This document shows positions 11,278 to 22,829 of a DNA stretch of 64,000 bases, piece after piece. Source of the stretch: Timema cristinae (Eukaryota; Arthropoda; Insecta; Phasmatodea; Timematidae); contig JBCFYV010011135.1 of the NCBI GenBank assembly GCA_039000515.1, positions 15,645,934 to 15,709,933 on the forward strand. Direction: 5' to 3'. The notes under the pieces are model-generated. The model made no database searches. It worked only from the letters and a program-made list of their open reading frames with translations, and was not told where the DNA came from. Position 1 is the stretch's first letter. Each line of letters begins with the position of its first letter. A program made the position numbers and the translations under genes.

Positions 11278-11507
11278 TACAGGATGGGGCTGAAACAATT
11301 AGATGATTATCGAATTGAAAATAAACACTTTAATTGAAATTATATATATTCATTAGCTAAATAAAAACAAACTACATATCCCAACTTTTTCACTTTTTGA
11401 GGATAATGTCACTCAGGTGAGCTCCACCGGACGTCAGACAAACCTCACCACGTTGTTCATCGCTTTCCTCAGCATAGTTCGTCTAAATATTTCTACCCCA
11501 CCCTGTA
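11278..11507 (-). mobile_element. Mariner-like deletion derivative with transposase C-terminus
   Basis: Ends are inverted repeats (TACAGGATGGGG left, CCCCACCCTGTA right) flanked by TA at 11276-11277 and 11508-11509. On the minus strand, 11478-11390 reads a transposase-like C-terminus ending CLTSGGAHLSDIILKK-stop, matching the C-terminal GG-H-L-DII pattern of mariner transposases. About 230 bp remain, so the middle is deleted. A related fragment with a similar left end (ACAGGGTGGGGCAGAAAG) is at 40780. Confidence 0.65.
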
Positions 11508-11509
11508 TA

Positions 11510-12158
11510 ATGACGTGTCTTGAAGTGTTACCAGAGTAAGACGATATATTGTAAACCATAGAGTAAAGTTCCCAAATATGAAATACTTTTTGAGTTCTGT
11601 GATACAATTTGTATTGATATAAATAATTTAAAAATTAAACATGACACTGATTATTATGTTATGTATAACGAGACCAATTTTTATTTTAACTATACAACAA
11701 TAAATACGTTAACTATGTGATTTAGTTAACTTTCTACTAGTATTCCATATTGGCCACACTATGGCCCTAATTTGTAATGGCATTGTAGAAATCTATTGGA
11801 TGCTTTTAAAAATAATAAAATGTATTTCAAATGAAAAATATTAATCAAACCATTTAAATTTGCTTTAAAACATTGTAAACCAATTGATTATTTAGAACAT
11901 TTATAACAAGCAAAATATTTTTTATGATTTCCAACACAATTTTTATGAGCCCAGTTTTTACATTTACATTACCTGAAAATTTGCTATCCTTGTTAAAGGG
12001 ATTATTAATATTATATACAGTAACTAATTGGTGTGCCAACCTCCTAATATCGCCTACAGATATACCAAAATATTTTCACTCCAATTTCAAATAATGGTTA
12101 TCCAACTGCTAGTCTAGATTTGGAGGAAATGTTGGTCCAAAGGTATTAACACAACTTC
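11510..12158. other. No gene seen
   Basis: Very AT-rich. The open minus frame at 11854-12039 is low-complexity and unrecognised. Confidence 0.35.
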
Positions 12159-12305
12159 TTAAATTCTAGGTGTTGAATCAGATTTCAACAGTTTAACCAG
12201 GCGAAACAATGTTTCTCTTGGAACTTGGTAGGTCTTTTGAACTTTTAGAAAGCCCATTTCTTTGAATTGAATAGCTAATATAGCAGCTCTCATGTTTGTT
12301 GGCAT
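12159..12305 (-). pseudogene. Psq-type helix-turn-helix remnant of a pogo-like transposase
   Basis: A 48-codon frame on the minus strand from ATG 12305 to a stop at 12159 contains MRAAILAIQFKEMGFLKVQ and TYQVPRETLFRLVK. The pattern (A-I ... MG ... K-A-x-K-x-Y-x-VP-x-x-TL-x-R-x-V) is the psq/CENP-B N-terminal DNA-binding helix-turn-helix found in pogo-like transposases. No DDE domain follows in a recognisable frame; 12680-12960 has open frames on both strands but no clear match. It is distinct from the intact pogo element at 20086-23238. Likely a decayed first exon. Confidence 0.5.
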
Positions 12306-13150
12306 CCTCCCTAGGACGTATTTTACTATGAGAAGTCATCTAAGAGATTAACTAAACTATAGTATATGTAAATGCACTCTTATAATTAGGCAAAAGCTTG
12401 CTGAAGAAAATATTTAATAATAATTTAATAACAACGATAGATTAAAAAGGAAAAATAGAATTAGTTTAGTGTATTTTAAATGTGATCCAAATATGGAATA
12501 CTCAATATTTGGTACACAGCATTATTCAATACTAGGGAGATCAATGCCAATTTGTTGTTCATTATTTATAAATTCACACATACACTTTAGGCTGTTTTAG
12601 ATGATAGGTTGCAAATATACATCTTTTATTGATCAGTTAAAATAAAATAATCAAGAATAAAACTTATCACGTAGCTACAATAATCACTTCAAAGAGTTTT
12701 GGTGAAAATAAATGGGTCTGAGAGAAAACAATATTCACTAAAACAATCACCACGAACACTTTTTGAAAATTGTTTGAAGCTATGGTCATTCGTTGCCAAC
12801 TTCTCAAAAAGTTTTGATCGCAACCAACAGATTTCAGCATTATTCATAGACAATAGAGCCCTATTCCACATTAGGAACGTATTGAGTATTTGGGCACCTT
12901 ACTCTACCTGTAATTTGTTCTCATCACTCTGTTATCAGGTAGCAACGAAAATGTGAGGTATTTAGAGTGAAGTCTAGATATAATTGGTTAAATGAGGATT
13001 TATTGGTTGAGAATACACAAAACAATAGTTTCACCAGTTGTTCTTGACTGTTTGTTAAATATGCTATCTCACCTTACAGAAAGAGATGAAATTTTGGGGC
13101 TCGAAAACAAAATTAATTTGAAAAATATTTAGCACAAAAAAGATTAAAAT
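12306..13150. other. Unclassified, weakly open stretch
   Basis: 12689-12956 is open in a frame on each strand (about 60 to 85 codons) without a recognisable domain. It could be a further piece of the pogo-like gene at 12159-12305. I do not call a gene here. Confidence 0.25.
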
Positions 13151-13318
13151 AATTGAGAGTGGAGGAGGATATATAATTATGAGGTACATGCCCTGTACTC
13201 ATTACCAGAAAAGGGATGAAGATCATGGATATTTTAGGAGATTAAACAATGAAGAGTTACATGCCATGTATTCTTCGCAGGATATTGTTAGTGTAATCAA
13301 ATATCCCAGGCTTTGGTG

Positions 13319-13513
13319 GCAGGATATGCAGTGCTAATGGAACAATATAGAGCCACGTTTAGGGTATTGACTGGCAAATACAATTTGGAGAGAATATTGG
13401 GGGGACCTAGACGCAGATGGGAGGATAACATTAGAATGTACCTGAGGGAGATAGGGTATAATGAGGTGGATTGGATAGAACTAGCTTAAGATAGGAAAAG
13501 AGTAATAAGTTAG
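13319..13513 (+). pseudogene. LINE ORF2 C-terminus remnant
   Basis: Reads AGYAVLMEQYRATFRVL, then GGPRRRWEDNIRMYL and NEVDWIELA, one stop, and DRKRV. This is the typical end of a non-LTR retrotransposon ORF2 protein (RLRWAGH...G-R-P-R-RW-D...W...A-DR). The catalytic RT core is absent. An in-frame TAA replaces the Q expected before DR. Upstream 13150-13318 shares sequence with 7380-7470. Directly downstream, the last codons continue as a degenerate tandem array. Confidence 0.65.
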
Positions 13514-13900
13514 ACTGGACAGAGAGAGGCAGCCCAATACAATAAGATGGACTTGATTGAGATAACTAGCTCAAGATAAGGATAGGCTGTATTAAGGTGG
13601 ACTGAATGGAGATAGGACCAGATAAAGATATTATCAATAAGGTGTACTGGATAGAACTAGCGCAAAATGGGGATATGGTGTATTGAATTTAACTGGGCAT
13701 AGATAGCTCGAGATAAGGATAGGGTATAATTAGCTGGACTGGATAGCACTCACTCATGATAGGGATAGTGTAATGAGGGGAACTGGATATAACTATATCA
13801 ATATAAAGATGGGATTTAACTAAGTGAAGTGGATAGAACTAGTGCAAGTTGGGAATAGGGTGATATGAAGTGAAATGGATAGAGCGAGCTTTAGATAAAG
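13440..13900 (+). repeat. Degenerate minisatellite of about 46-50 bp built from LINE 3' codons
   Basis: Units follow GATAGGGTATAATGAGGTGG, ACTGGATAGAACTAGC, TCAAGATAAG, the DNA that codes the LINE's final NEVDWIELAQD-R residues. About nine strongly diverged units are visible. The LINE tail at 41340-41450 shows the beginning of the same repeat. Confidence 0.6.
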
Positions 13901-14039
13901 GATAGGTGGCATAATTTTGTAAGTGCGGCAGAGAGCTGTCTAGTTCCTAATTGCATGGAGTAGGGATATCGTAAGTTAAAGTACCAGCCTCATATCTACG
14001 AATCTGCCTAAGTTGAGGACCTACCATATTTATATGAGA

Positions 14040-14510
14040 AATTAAAAAAAGTGTCAGGACATTGTATGAAGGCGGCTCGTCGTACCAAACGACAGTCCTC
14101 TGAAAACCATCAAGCGTCGGTGGTAAGGGGTGAAAGCTACTAGAGACATCCCATTACATCGCGCCTGGCACGCGTGTCTGGGGGTCCAAAAAGAGGTTTT
14201 GTCGTCAAAACATTGGTTTGAAAAAAAAAATTGTAGGGTGAGAAAAAGGGCTTGGGTAAGGGAAGGGCGGACACTTCTACTACAGCCACCACCTGGCGCC
14301 AAGCTATCACAGGAGGGCTAATGGACCCAACAGACAAGACAGAAGAAACATCTCCAGATGAAGGGGAGGGGTTAGGACAGACAGTTAGACATACGGACAA
14401 GCCATCTTCCTGCGACCAGATAAAGACGCGAGACGCTCAAACATTCTTTCTTATGGAGCCTTATTTTCTTAAAGACTCCGAAACTTTGACGTCAATAAAG
14501 TGATCCTCCT
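14040..14510. other. GC-rich island, function unknown
   Basis: Noticeably richer in G/C and CpG than its surroundings (CGGCTCGTCGTACC, CATCGCGCCTGGCACGCG, CACCACCTGGCGCC). Several overlapping frames of 60-90 codons are open on both strands, none with a domain I recognise. It might be a retrotransposon 5' region or an exon/promoter. Confidence 0.3.
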
Positions 14511-14827
14511 AACAGTGGTCCTTCACTCTCAGTTTTTTTTTTTTAAATCATTTCGGAATCTCTCCCTCTCTGTCTTGATGGTGTCGGACGCTGAGTGCAT
14601 ACGTCCGGTGTGCGATATCGGATACCAAAATATATCACTCTTTATTGAGTTGAGAGGGAGGGAAACGTATCCTGCAGATATCTCTTACATAACTCTTCAG
14701 GCAGATGTCGAGCTGTTGAAGGGCAGCCATTGTTTTAAGGTACCTAAAACCCACCTCAGTGGTCGAATAGTCTAAGGTGTAAATGATAAATACGCGAGAA
14801 AAGGTAAGGGTGTTTTCAGTTTTTATA

Positions 14828-15383
14828 GTAAACAATTTTTTTTCAGGCAAAATAAATCAAATTCCTAGTAGAAACTTATTTTAATACCCACTTTGGTGGC
14901 CCCAACAGTCTAATGCGCTACTCTAGCAATAGACTAGACTGCCGACGATGGGTAGATCGAGGTTCGAATCTCGGTCAGGTGTAGTGTTGTTGATTTTTTC
15001 CTAACTGGTTTTACACTTTCCCCCTCCATGCAAATGCAGGTACACTGCCTATAAATATAATCTCCCTACTCTCTAATATCAATAGCGTAATTAATACATA
15101 GGCGTATAATTCAAATGGGTAGTAAGACGAGGTGCTAAAAAAAGCCCAACTTAGTTTAATTTTCTACACAAATTAAACTCAACAGTTCTTGAATATCATG
15201 AATATATATATATATATTACCATTTGATGAGAAACTTTAAATGAAGAGACCAAGCTATCATCAAATTATAGGTCAACCTTGACATATATTAAATAACTGT
15301 TGATATCACCATGTGAATACAATTAACTTACATGTTTCTTCTGGAGAAATATCATTTTTATTTTGACCACAACACCTTTTTAC
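14828..15383. mobile_element. MITE family A, copy 2, interrupted by a SINE
   Basis: The left arm (GGCAAAATAAATCAAATTCC, AGTAGAAACTT) and the right part (TGTTGATATCACCATGTG ... TTTCTTCTGGAGAAATATC, TTTTGACCAC) match family A. A type-1 SINE at 14885-15140 sits in the left arm, which shows the order of insertion. Confidence 0.6.
14885..15140 (+). repeat. Type-1 SINE inside MITE A
   Basis: Head CCACTTTGGTGGCCCC, box B GAGGTTCGAATCTCGG, middle CCTCCATGCAAATGCAGG and tail AATGGGTAGTAAGACGAGG plus an A-rich end. Confidence 0.8.
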
Positions 15384-15439
15384 TGTTAAACAGCAAACAT
15401 ACTGATCATAACTGGCAATCACTACCATCCCAGCTTAAG

Positions 15440-15895
15440 AGCGTGTATCACATGCCAATAAACTCTGTGATAAAGTTGGCTAGTAATCGTAAATTTTCAC
15501 GAACACTATTGCGCACGTGGATCATTTTTAAATAAACATTAATGGAGATAAAGAGTTAATAGTAGTTCCTAATACTGAACATTGTTGAAGTATTAAATTA
15601 TATTTGGATAAAACCTGCATTGAAATGACAGTTTTTCACCACTTTAGAATGGCTTTACAGATAAGCACTGTGCACAAATCTTCATTCTGTCTTAATAGGG
15701 ACATACTATAGTTTTTATCAAGAAACATTGTCGCTTTGTCCCCCATCGTCACCGCGGAAAATGTCGGGTAATCATTCAAATACGAAAGCACTGCACACCT
15801 TTCTGGCAGATCGTAGGTGTTTTATTTTCCCTTTTACTCCCACACCTCGCACTAGACGGCTGCTCAATTGGGCCTGCTATGATGCATTCGACCCT
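15440..15895 (+). repeat. Unclassified interspersed repeat B, copy 1
   Basis: About 450 bp shared with 26998-27455, 34576-35045 and 62790-63190 in the same orientation. Hallmarks are GCACGTGGATCATTT, TTGTCGCTTTGTCCCCCATC, GTCACCGCGGAAAATGTCG and TGGGCCTGCTATGATG. No ORF, no poly-A and no clear inverted ends. It could be a MITE or SINE body of unknown class. Confidence 0.6.
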
Positions 15896-15939
15896 CACCA
15901 TTTTACTGTGCTATTTTAGTAAGTGCATAATTATAAGCT

Positions 15940-16805
15940 TTAAATAGTGATTCAATGATTTCAAATCATGGTTTTCCCATACCATAAAAGCAAATTATTT
16001 AATGTAGGCTTGTAGGGATGAAATATAGAACATCAAGACATTCATCTGAGGAGAAAACAATGAAATTTTTGTAATATATTAAAGGCAAATAATAATTTTT
16101 CATTTATTTACAAGCAGTTTAAAAGTGGTAAAATTACATAATTATTTATTCTTATGTATAAATACTGTTCTTTTTAGAAACCAATAATTTGTTTTTATCT
16201 AATTTTGTAGTACATAACGTCTTTATTTAGAATTAATTTTGTCTTTTTAATCTAATTTTACTCGTTATTTTTTATTAATAGAACCGAAATGATGGTTGCA
16301 AAATTATAAATGAAATGTACATTTCATGATTTTTTTTGTTTAGACTGTACCGATTATAGAAAAAATTCCAACTAGCAAAACACTTAAAATGGGCACGGGA
16401 AGAAAGTAAAGGGGTTACAATTTCCCTCTACTTTTGTGGACCTGATTTGTACTATATCAGGTGTGCACAAGATAGGTGATTCAAAAGTGTACCATTACAA
16501 TGATCATTCGTACTTTTTTTTTTAAGAAAGTACTGTTTTTAGAGGTGATGTCATGTTATCCTACATTACCGGCGGTTACCCTAGAATACTGTTTTCATAA
16601 CTAAATAATTTCAAAATTACTTCCTTTTAACGTCAGAGAAGATAATAAATAGTTCGAACTGAGCAGTACTAGCGCAAGGAATATAACCCGGAAAAAAGTT
16701 GTATCCTTATTCGTTCGCTCTTATTGGCCTTTATTTGTTTTCCTTGTCATCGATTGTTGTGATGTGGTTGTTTCATTTAGTGTTTAAGTAAAAATAAAAC
16801 CTAGT
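15940..16805. other. No gene seen
   Basis: AT-rich single-copy-looking sequence with no recognisable feature. Confidence 0.35.
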
Positions 16806-16809
16806 ATAT

Positions 16810-17085
16810 TATTAGCACAGCGTCCTAATACCCGTTCGGGTTTTACATACTTACGCTAATGTGTAATGGTAGGGTTATTGTGAGATGAAATGGGGGACCT
16901 ACAGTTTAACATGGGATCTGAACCACGGTGGATGATGCCTGTAATTTCACACATTCACAAGTTGTGATTAGTACACGTCTTGTCAGACTTTTGCAATCAT
17001 ATAAATCTGTTGCCTGGACCGAGGATTGAACCCCAGACCCCCAGCAAAGAAGTCTGACACCTTACCCCTATACCTTCAGGTAACC
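16810..17085 (-). repeat. Type-2 SINE
   Basis: Reverse tail (AGCACAGCGTCCTAATACCC), CACATTCACAAGTTGTGATT middle and box B complement GAGGATTGAACCCCAG. It has a longer middle (TTAATCACAACTTGTGAATG version) than the 3617 copy. Confidence 0.75.
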
Positions 17086-17239
17086 TAGAACGTAGTAGAC
17101 GAAAATGTTTTGAGATGGGGCAACCACACAGAAAATGTTATTTTGATGCTTCTTTACAAACAGAGTATTCTTTCATGAAAATAAATTACAATTACAACCC
17201 TCGATTGTTATTGCTGACGTTTGTAGATGTGTATTTGAC

Positions 17240-19260
17240 CTAAGTAATGGTGGTCGCAAGAGCATTGTGAGATATTTGAAGCAACGCAAAACACTTACTA
17301 GCAGTAAATGCTGCCACATCAAATAATTTGGTAAGCAGGTTATTTAAAAAAAAAATTAACTTCTGAAAATGTTTTTTGTTTGCCAAAGAGATACTTTCGC
17401 ATATCACACAGTTAAACATATGCCAAAATTTCGTTCCTTTGAATGTATAGCTGGTATCAGGTATGTTTGAATCGAAGGCCTTCTCAGCCCGCACTAAGAC
17501 GGATGCGATCGCAAACAATATTTTTGCCAAGGAGGCCCAAAAGAGATTGGTTAGTATAATAGGAACAACAGTGTATTACTTCAGCATTATGATTATTCTT
17601 TCAATCACCACAATGTTAAGTTAGTACATTTGACTGTACGTTACTTGAACTCTACCCAGGGATTAAGAGTTAAGCTTCTGGAACTGAAATTCCTTTCTGG
17701 TGAAACATATGAGCATCTGGACACCTATGTTTACTAAACTTGTTTTCATTCCCTTTAGTGGGAAAAAATGTGTTTGTCTTACAGCAGAAAATATCAACAC
17801 TAATTTTAGAAGCCTTGATTGAACGGTGGGGAAAAAACAACTGGTTTAGTAAACTCACCAACTCTTGTCCAAAATCTGTATTTGGCGTAGGCTGGATTAT
17901 AAATTTGATAGACAAGTTCATTCGAAATGTAACAGACTTGTTACCGATTGATATTAAAGTAGTAGCTGTCAAGATATACAAACATTTTATTTCTGCACTG
18001 TCAGTCCAAGTGGCTTAAAAACGTTTTGGGAGTCTGTAGGAATGGGATCCATGAGTATATATTTTTCAAAAATTTGATTCCTCCGTTTGTTGCTGCTGGC
18101 TAATGTATTAATATTCGAAGGAGTATTTCTTCCTTATCTCATTCGGTAGCGTGTATGTCTACTGAGCTAAGGGTCCCGAGTTTGATTTCCGGCATGGACA
18201 AAAATTGATAATTGGCGAAATGTGGATTTACCCTTTACTAGTGATGAATTAACGATCGGAATTGTATGTTGTTCCTGTCCTAGTCTTAAGTTAGATTATA
18301 AGGCTTATGATACTATGACAGGCCTATGAATCCGGTATTATATGGGTTGAATAAAAAAACTGACCTAGGCCACAGGCTGGAAACAGTAATGGATGTAAAA
18401 GAAGTATTTCCAACTTCTTTTCCTGGCCCAACAATATTAAAAAAATTGCTTATAAGCCCTGTGGGTGAAAAATGGTTGTCATTTGTTCTCAATGTCAGCT
18501 TTATATTTCACGAGACAATTTTAAATAGTGAAGGTGATAATAAGTGTACAACAGATGGCCACATTAGAGTATTTTGAGCTGATTATTTTGAGAAATTTAA
18601 AAGCAGGTAAATTATTGTAAGATATTCTTGCCAATGACAAGATGTCTCAGCAACATTGAAGCAGAGAGGTAAATTACAGAAGTAATTTTTCTACACAAGC
18701 TAAGGACCTTTACTCGGGTTGCATGACATATTTGGAGGAAAGGACTGCTAATATTCAACAGTTAACGACGCTTTTTTAATATGTCAGATTACGTGAGAAT
18801 CTATACGTGAGAAAGGGTGTTCTTCATGTGAGGCTTTAAAATATGCCATTGGGTTTAATATGGATAAAGATGGTCTTATTGATGAATTTACAGTATTAAA
18901 AAGACTCTCTAGCTTGGGAAAAAAAATTCTGAATGGAATAAAAGTAAAATTGTTACTAATATCTGGTGGGGGTGGAAGCATTTAATTTTATGATCAACAT
19001 TCAACCTCTTAAAAAGCTAAGTTGCTATGTGAATTTATTATGGCCTGCCTGCCTCAGATGCTTCAGTTGGGAAACTTTTCAATAGTAAATAAATAAATAC
19101 TGGGGGAGTGAAAAAAAAAATATTGGAACATTAAAGCCCTTTATGTGATGTAGGTCTACAATAATTTTGTCTAAGCCCATATGGAAATGTTCTACTACCT
19201 GAAATCTAAAGAAAGTCTTCCAAAAGCTATTCATAGCTCAGATAAATATGGATGGTATGA
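17240..19260 (+). pseudogene. hAT-like transposase pseudogene
   Basis: Pieces of one transposase-like protein occur in order in different plus-strand frames. Near 17390 is FAYHTVKHMPKFRSFEC; near 17490 is SARTKTDAIANNIF. At 17740-18018 an open frame ends LLPIDIKVVAVKIYKHF. At 18326-18577 it reads PTILKKLLISPVGEKWLSF. Near 19030 are EFIMACLP and GNFSIVNK, the place of the hAT C-terminal dimerisation block (E-F...P-x-T-S-x-x-x-E-R-x-FS-x-x-N). Multiple frameshifts and stops separate the pieces, and a tRNA-like SINE (about 18125-18325) splits the gene. No terminal inverted repeats were found. The family call rests on motif order recalled from hAT-related invertebrate proteins. Confidence 0.6.
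18125..18325 (+). repeat. Type-3-like SINE inside the hAT pseudogene
   Basis: Head ATCTCATTCGGTAGCGTGTA, box-B-like GAGTTTGATTTCCGG, then a body with CCTAGTCTTAAGTTAGATTA and TAAGGCTTATG that resembles the type-3 SINE bodies at 3230 and 52990. Confidence 0.45.
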
Positions 19261-20085
19261 AAAAAACCTTCCACAAGTAGATTGAGTAAATTGATATTTT
19301 CTCATGTATGTTTACTTTACTAATTTTTTTAAGTATATTATTTTGTCAAAGGCCATGTACACGTGACTAGGCCTATTTTTTTGTAAATTAAAAATTTTGA
19401 GAAGTTTTGGTAAAAAGATTTATTAGCATTAAGTTATGCACATGAAAATCGAAGACTATATAATTATATATAGGCCTATGTATATATTTCAATTAAAAGA
19501 TAAGAAAGTATTTATGTTTCACTTTTTTGTTACATAAATCCCTACGTTTCTCAAATATACATTTATTTCTTTACATTACCTATTAGTTTTCCAGAGCTTT
19601 GTTGCTTTTAATACTAGATATTAATAGAAATTCTGACTGAAATAATAATTTGAAGTCATTAGCAAATGACTTAAGAATTTATTTATAAGCAATAATGAAA
19701 TTCAAAAAAATAATAATTTAAATATATTTATGTGTCCAAACAATAAATTCTTTCTTGGCATTAATAATTGTTTCTTTGAAATTTACACTGAAACTAACGT
19801 TCTTTTAGGTATTTAGGTATTATTTGACTTTATATAGGTCAGTGTTAACTAAAATTATCCAAGAAAAAAGAATTTTAATAAATAATTTTGTGTTTCAACT
19901 ATTTTTTCTTCGTCCATTATATTAATCTCTCTACTGATTCTACTCTACATCTCTCTTTTTATTATTTTATTTTCGTAACCTGATATATACGAACACCATG
20001 GCCTCATGACGTATGAGAGAAAAGTCGCATTTGTGATACATTTTAATGTAATAAATGTTTTTTCTAAAAAAAAAAAGTTACAGTA

Positions 20086-20112
20086 GGGGAGACCGGGGCT
20101 GGTTGTAACAGG
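20086..20112 (+). repeat. Pogo left terminal inverted repeat
   Basis: The perfect mirror of 23214-23238 over about 25 bp. It is directly followed by another GGTTGTAACA box (GGGGCAGGTTGTAACAG). Confidence 0.9.
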
Positions 20113-20678
20113 GGCAGGTTGTAACAGTGACGATAGTTCCGCCATTATTCACTTGAGTGACTTGTCAGTTTGGTCACAATAGCACTGGTGAAAGCTTTCA
20201 GTTTGAATTGTGACTCTATGAGAATCGGACGTCTGTACGAGCAGCAAGAGAAAAAAAATCATTTTTCTATAAGGTAAGAAAATATTTTTCAATAGACTTC
20301 TACCCTTATTCTCAGTAATTTACATTGTTTTGCAAATCTTTTTTCAGCCCACACAATTCTTTGTAGTTTTGGCTTTCAGAATATGCCCTTAACCTTTTTG
20401 TTAAAATATGGTTAGCCCACATAAATTAATAATTCATTTAATGGCGTCATGTGGGGTAGGTTGTAACACCAAGTTTTGTCTGTTACAACCTGCCCCGCTT
20501 GTTTTGTTTCGATATTTCGAATGATACTAGTGTCCTATGAAATTTTACCATACCATTTATATAATCACATTTAATACTACTTCAAAGTATAAAATATACT
20601 GGTGATTTTTTCACTCTATTTCCGTTTAGCTACTAAAGAGTTATGAATAAAATAATAAAATTTAGAATGTAATTTTAG

Positions 20679-22658
20679 ATGCGGAACTACAAAAGGAAGT
20701 CTGATCGAGGTAAAGCTGATGTTGATGTGTTGGAGAAAGCAGCTCAGCTTGTGAGAGAGGGAACATCCATCAGACAATCTGCAAAAAGTTACAGCATCTG
20801 CCATGTGACCCTTACAAGATACATCTCAAGAAAAAGTAAACGTAAGCTGTGAAATTACAATATAATTATATCATATTTATAAATCAATTATATTCGACTA
20901 AAGCCCTCATTATAAATTGAAGTTATTTTTTTGACTGGTGGAAATTTTATTACTGAATTAAAAAAAATCTAAGTCAAGCTTAAAAATAATGTAGGTGAAA
21001 ATGATTAACCATAATTAATTTTTTAATTCTATTTTTTATATAATATTTAGAAAATATTAATTTCCTAAAATGAAATTTGCAGTTTTCTCCTTATTAACTA
21101 AGCAAACGTGTACTGACTTAGTTTGTGTCTTGTTTCAGGAGAAAATGAACCTAGGCCTGATCCTCAAGTGGACTGGAAGCCTCTGGCTGGATATTATGGA
21201 AACAGACAGGTTTTCACTCCAATACAGGAGACTGCTCTTGTTACTTACATCGAAACTTGCTCAGATATTTATTTTGGACTCACGCCACGCGATTTGCGAT
21301 GTATTGCCTACCTGTGTGGGAAGCACTACAATGTTACGATGCCAAAAACTTGGAGTGACAATGAAACAGCTGGTGCAGACTGGCTCTCATCATTTTTAAA
21401 GCGTCATCCTTCATTATCGATTCGAACTCCGGAGGCTACTAGTATAGGCCGAGCATCCAGCTTCAACCGTGCCAATGTTTCAAAGTTTTTTGATAAACTC
21501 TCTGAAGTTTACGATAGGTATTCATTCACTGCAAATGATGTTTGGAACATGGACGAAACCGGAGTCACAACTGTTCAAAATCCCTCAAAAATTATTGCAA
21601 GAAAAGGTATAAAACAAATAGGAGCAATGACTCCAGCTGAAAGAGGACAGCTTGTTACGTTAATCGTTGCTGTCAATGCTGCTGGAAATGCTATTCCTCC
21701 AATGTTCATCTTTCCCAGAGTAAGATTTTATGACCACTTCATCAGAGATGGTCCAACAGGTTGCATAGGTACTGGAAATAAATCTGGGTGGACAACAGAA
21801 ACAGAATTTCTGATTTTTCTGAATCATTTTGTTGATTGTGTTCGTCCTTCTCAAGAGAGGCCTGTCCTTCTTCTCTTAGACAACCATCAGTCGCATTTAG
21901 CTCCAAAATGTCTTGATTTTGCTAAAACTAATGGGGTTGTAATGCTTTCATTTCCCCCTCATTGCACTCATCGCCTCCAGCCACTAGATCGAAGTGTTTT
22001 TGGACCACTTAAAAGACAAATAAACATAGCAATGGATGCTTGGATTAGAAATAATAAAACCCCGGATGGTACCGTTAGGCCTATGACAATATTCCACATT
22101 CCATCTGTTTTAAAAGTAGCATTTCCGATTGCCACAACACCAACGAATATTCAACATGGATTCCAGAAATGTGGAATATTTCCTTTTAATAGGGAAGTAT
22201 TTCAGGATGCAGACTTCTCCCCCTCATTTGTGACGGACAGGCCAAATCCAGAGCCAGCACCAGATCCACGCAATGAGGGATCTCCTGGAAGATCACTAGT
22301 TCTGGACAGACCCATCACACCAATTTCTGGTTCAACTAGAACCAATGAGATTTCTATCAATCCAGTAGGAGTTGCTGGTCCATCCAGGGCCAATAATATC
22401 TCCCAAAATATGACCAAGTTTTCCCCGGAGCTAGTTCAGCCCCTTCCAAAATCAGTTCCAAGAAAAACAAAGGGTGGGAGGAAAACCAGGAAAAGTGCCA
22501 TTTTGACAGATACTCCTGAGAAGAACGCACTTGAGGAAGAATATGGAAAACGCCAAAAAAAGGGAGCGGTTAAGAGGAAGATAAAACTAAGTAGTCCAAA
22601 GCAAGCTAGGGCCAAAACGTCTGCAAGGAATAAATTAGATCCAGGAAGCTCATCATAA
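20679..22658 (+). CDS. Pogo-like DDD transposase, two exons
   Basis: Exon 1 is 20679-20841 (ATG), a GT-AG intron is 20842-21138 and exon 2 is 21139-22658. The split codon joins as CGA and keeps the frame, giving 560 residues. Residues 1-54 form a psq-type helix-turn-helix (ADVDVLEKAAQLVREGTS ... SIRQSAKSYSICHVTLTRY). Residues about 90-155 hold a CENP-B-like HTH (WLSSFLKRHPSLSIRTPE). The DDE_1 catalytic domain follows with D193 (WNMDETG), D302 (LLLLDNHQSH) and D338 (HRLQPLDRSVFGPLK), the DDD triad typical of pogo. The C-terminal tail is basic (KRQKKGAVKRKIK), fitting nuclear import. The protein should bind the TIRs and cut and paste the element at TA. All core motifs are present. The TAA at 22656-22658 precedes an in-frame zinc-finger module, so this copy encodes a shortened protein. 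The frame is also open upstream of the acceptor, but the splice model adds the missing DNA-binding exon. Confidence 0.9.
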
Positions 22659-22829
22659 GAAGAGAGTGAATGTTTCTGTTTAGTGTGCTTAGAACCATTC
22701 TCTTCCAGTAAACCAGGCGAGGAGTGGGTTCGCTGTTTGGACTGTCAGCTGTGGTCACATTTTTCTTGTGCAAAGAAATCCAAAATGTACATTTGTCACA
22801 ATTGTCAGTCAGATGGACTCTCGGAGTAA
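22659..22829 (+). pseudogene. PHD-like zinc-finger tail cut off by a nonsense codon
   Basis: The same frame continues for 57 codons after TAA 22656-22658. It reads ECFCLVCLEPFSSSKPGEEW, then VRCLDCQLWSHFSCAKK and MYICHNCQ, ending in a stop at 22827-22829. C-x2-C, C-x2-C, H-x2-C and C-x2-C pairs make a PHD/C4HC3-like finger, as I recall at the C-terminus of many pogo/Tigger-like transposases. A single point change would explain the loss. Readthrough or an alternative splice cannot be excluded. Confidence 0.75.

Noticed and set aside
17240..17530. 96-codon minus frame
   Set aside because: Shadow of plus-strand hAT-like motifs (FAYHTVKH, SARTKTDAI) covering the same bases.
21070..21399. 109-codon plus-strand frame overlapping the pogo transposase
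   Set aside because: Out of frame with the DDD transposase and crosses the intron acceptor. No domain; a shadow of the real exon.
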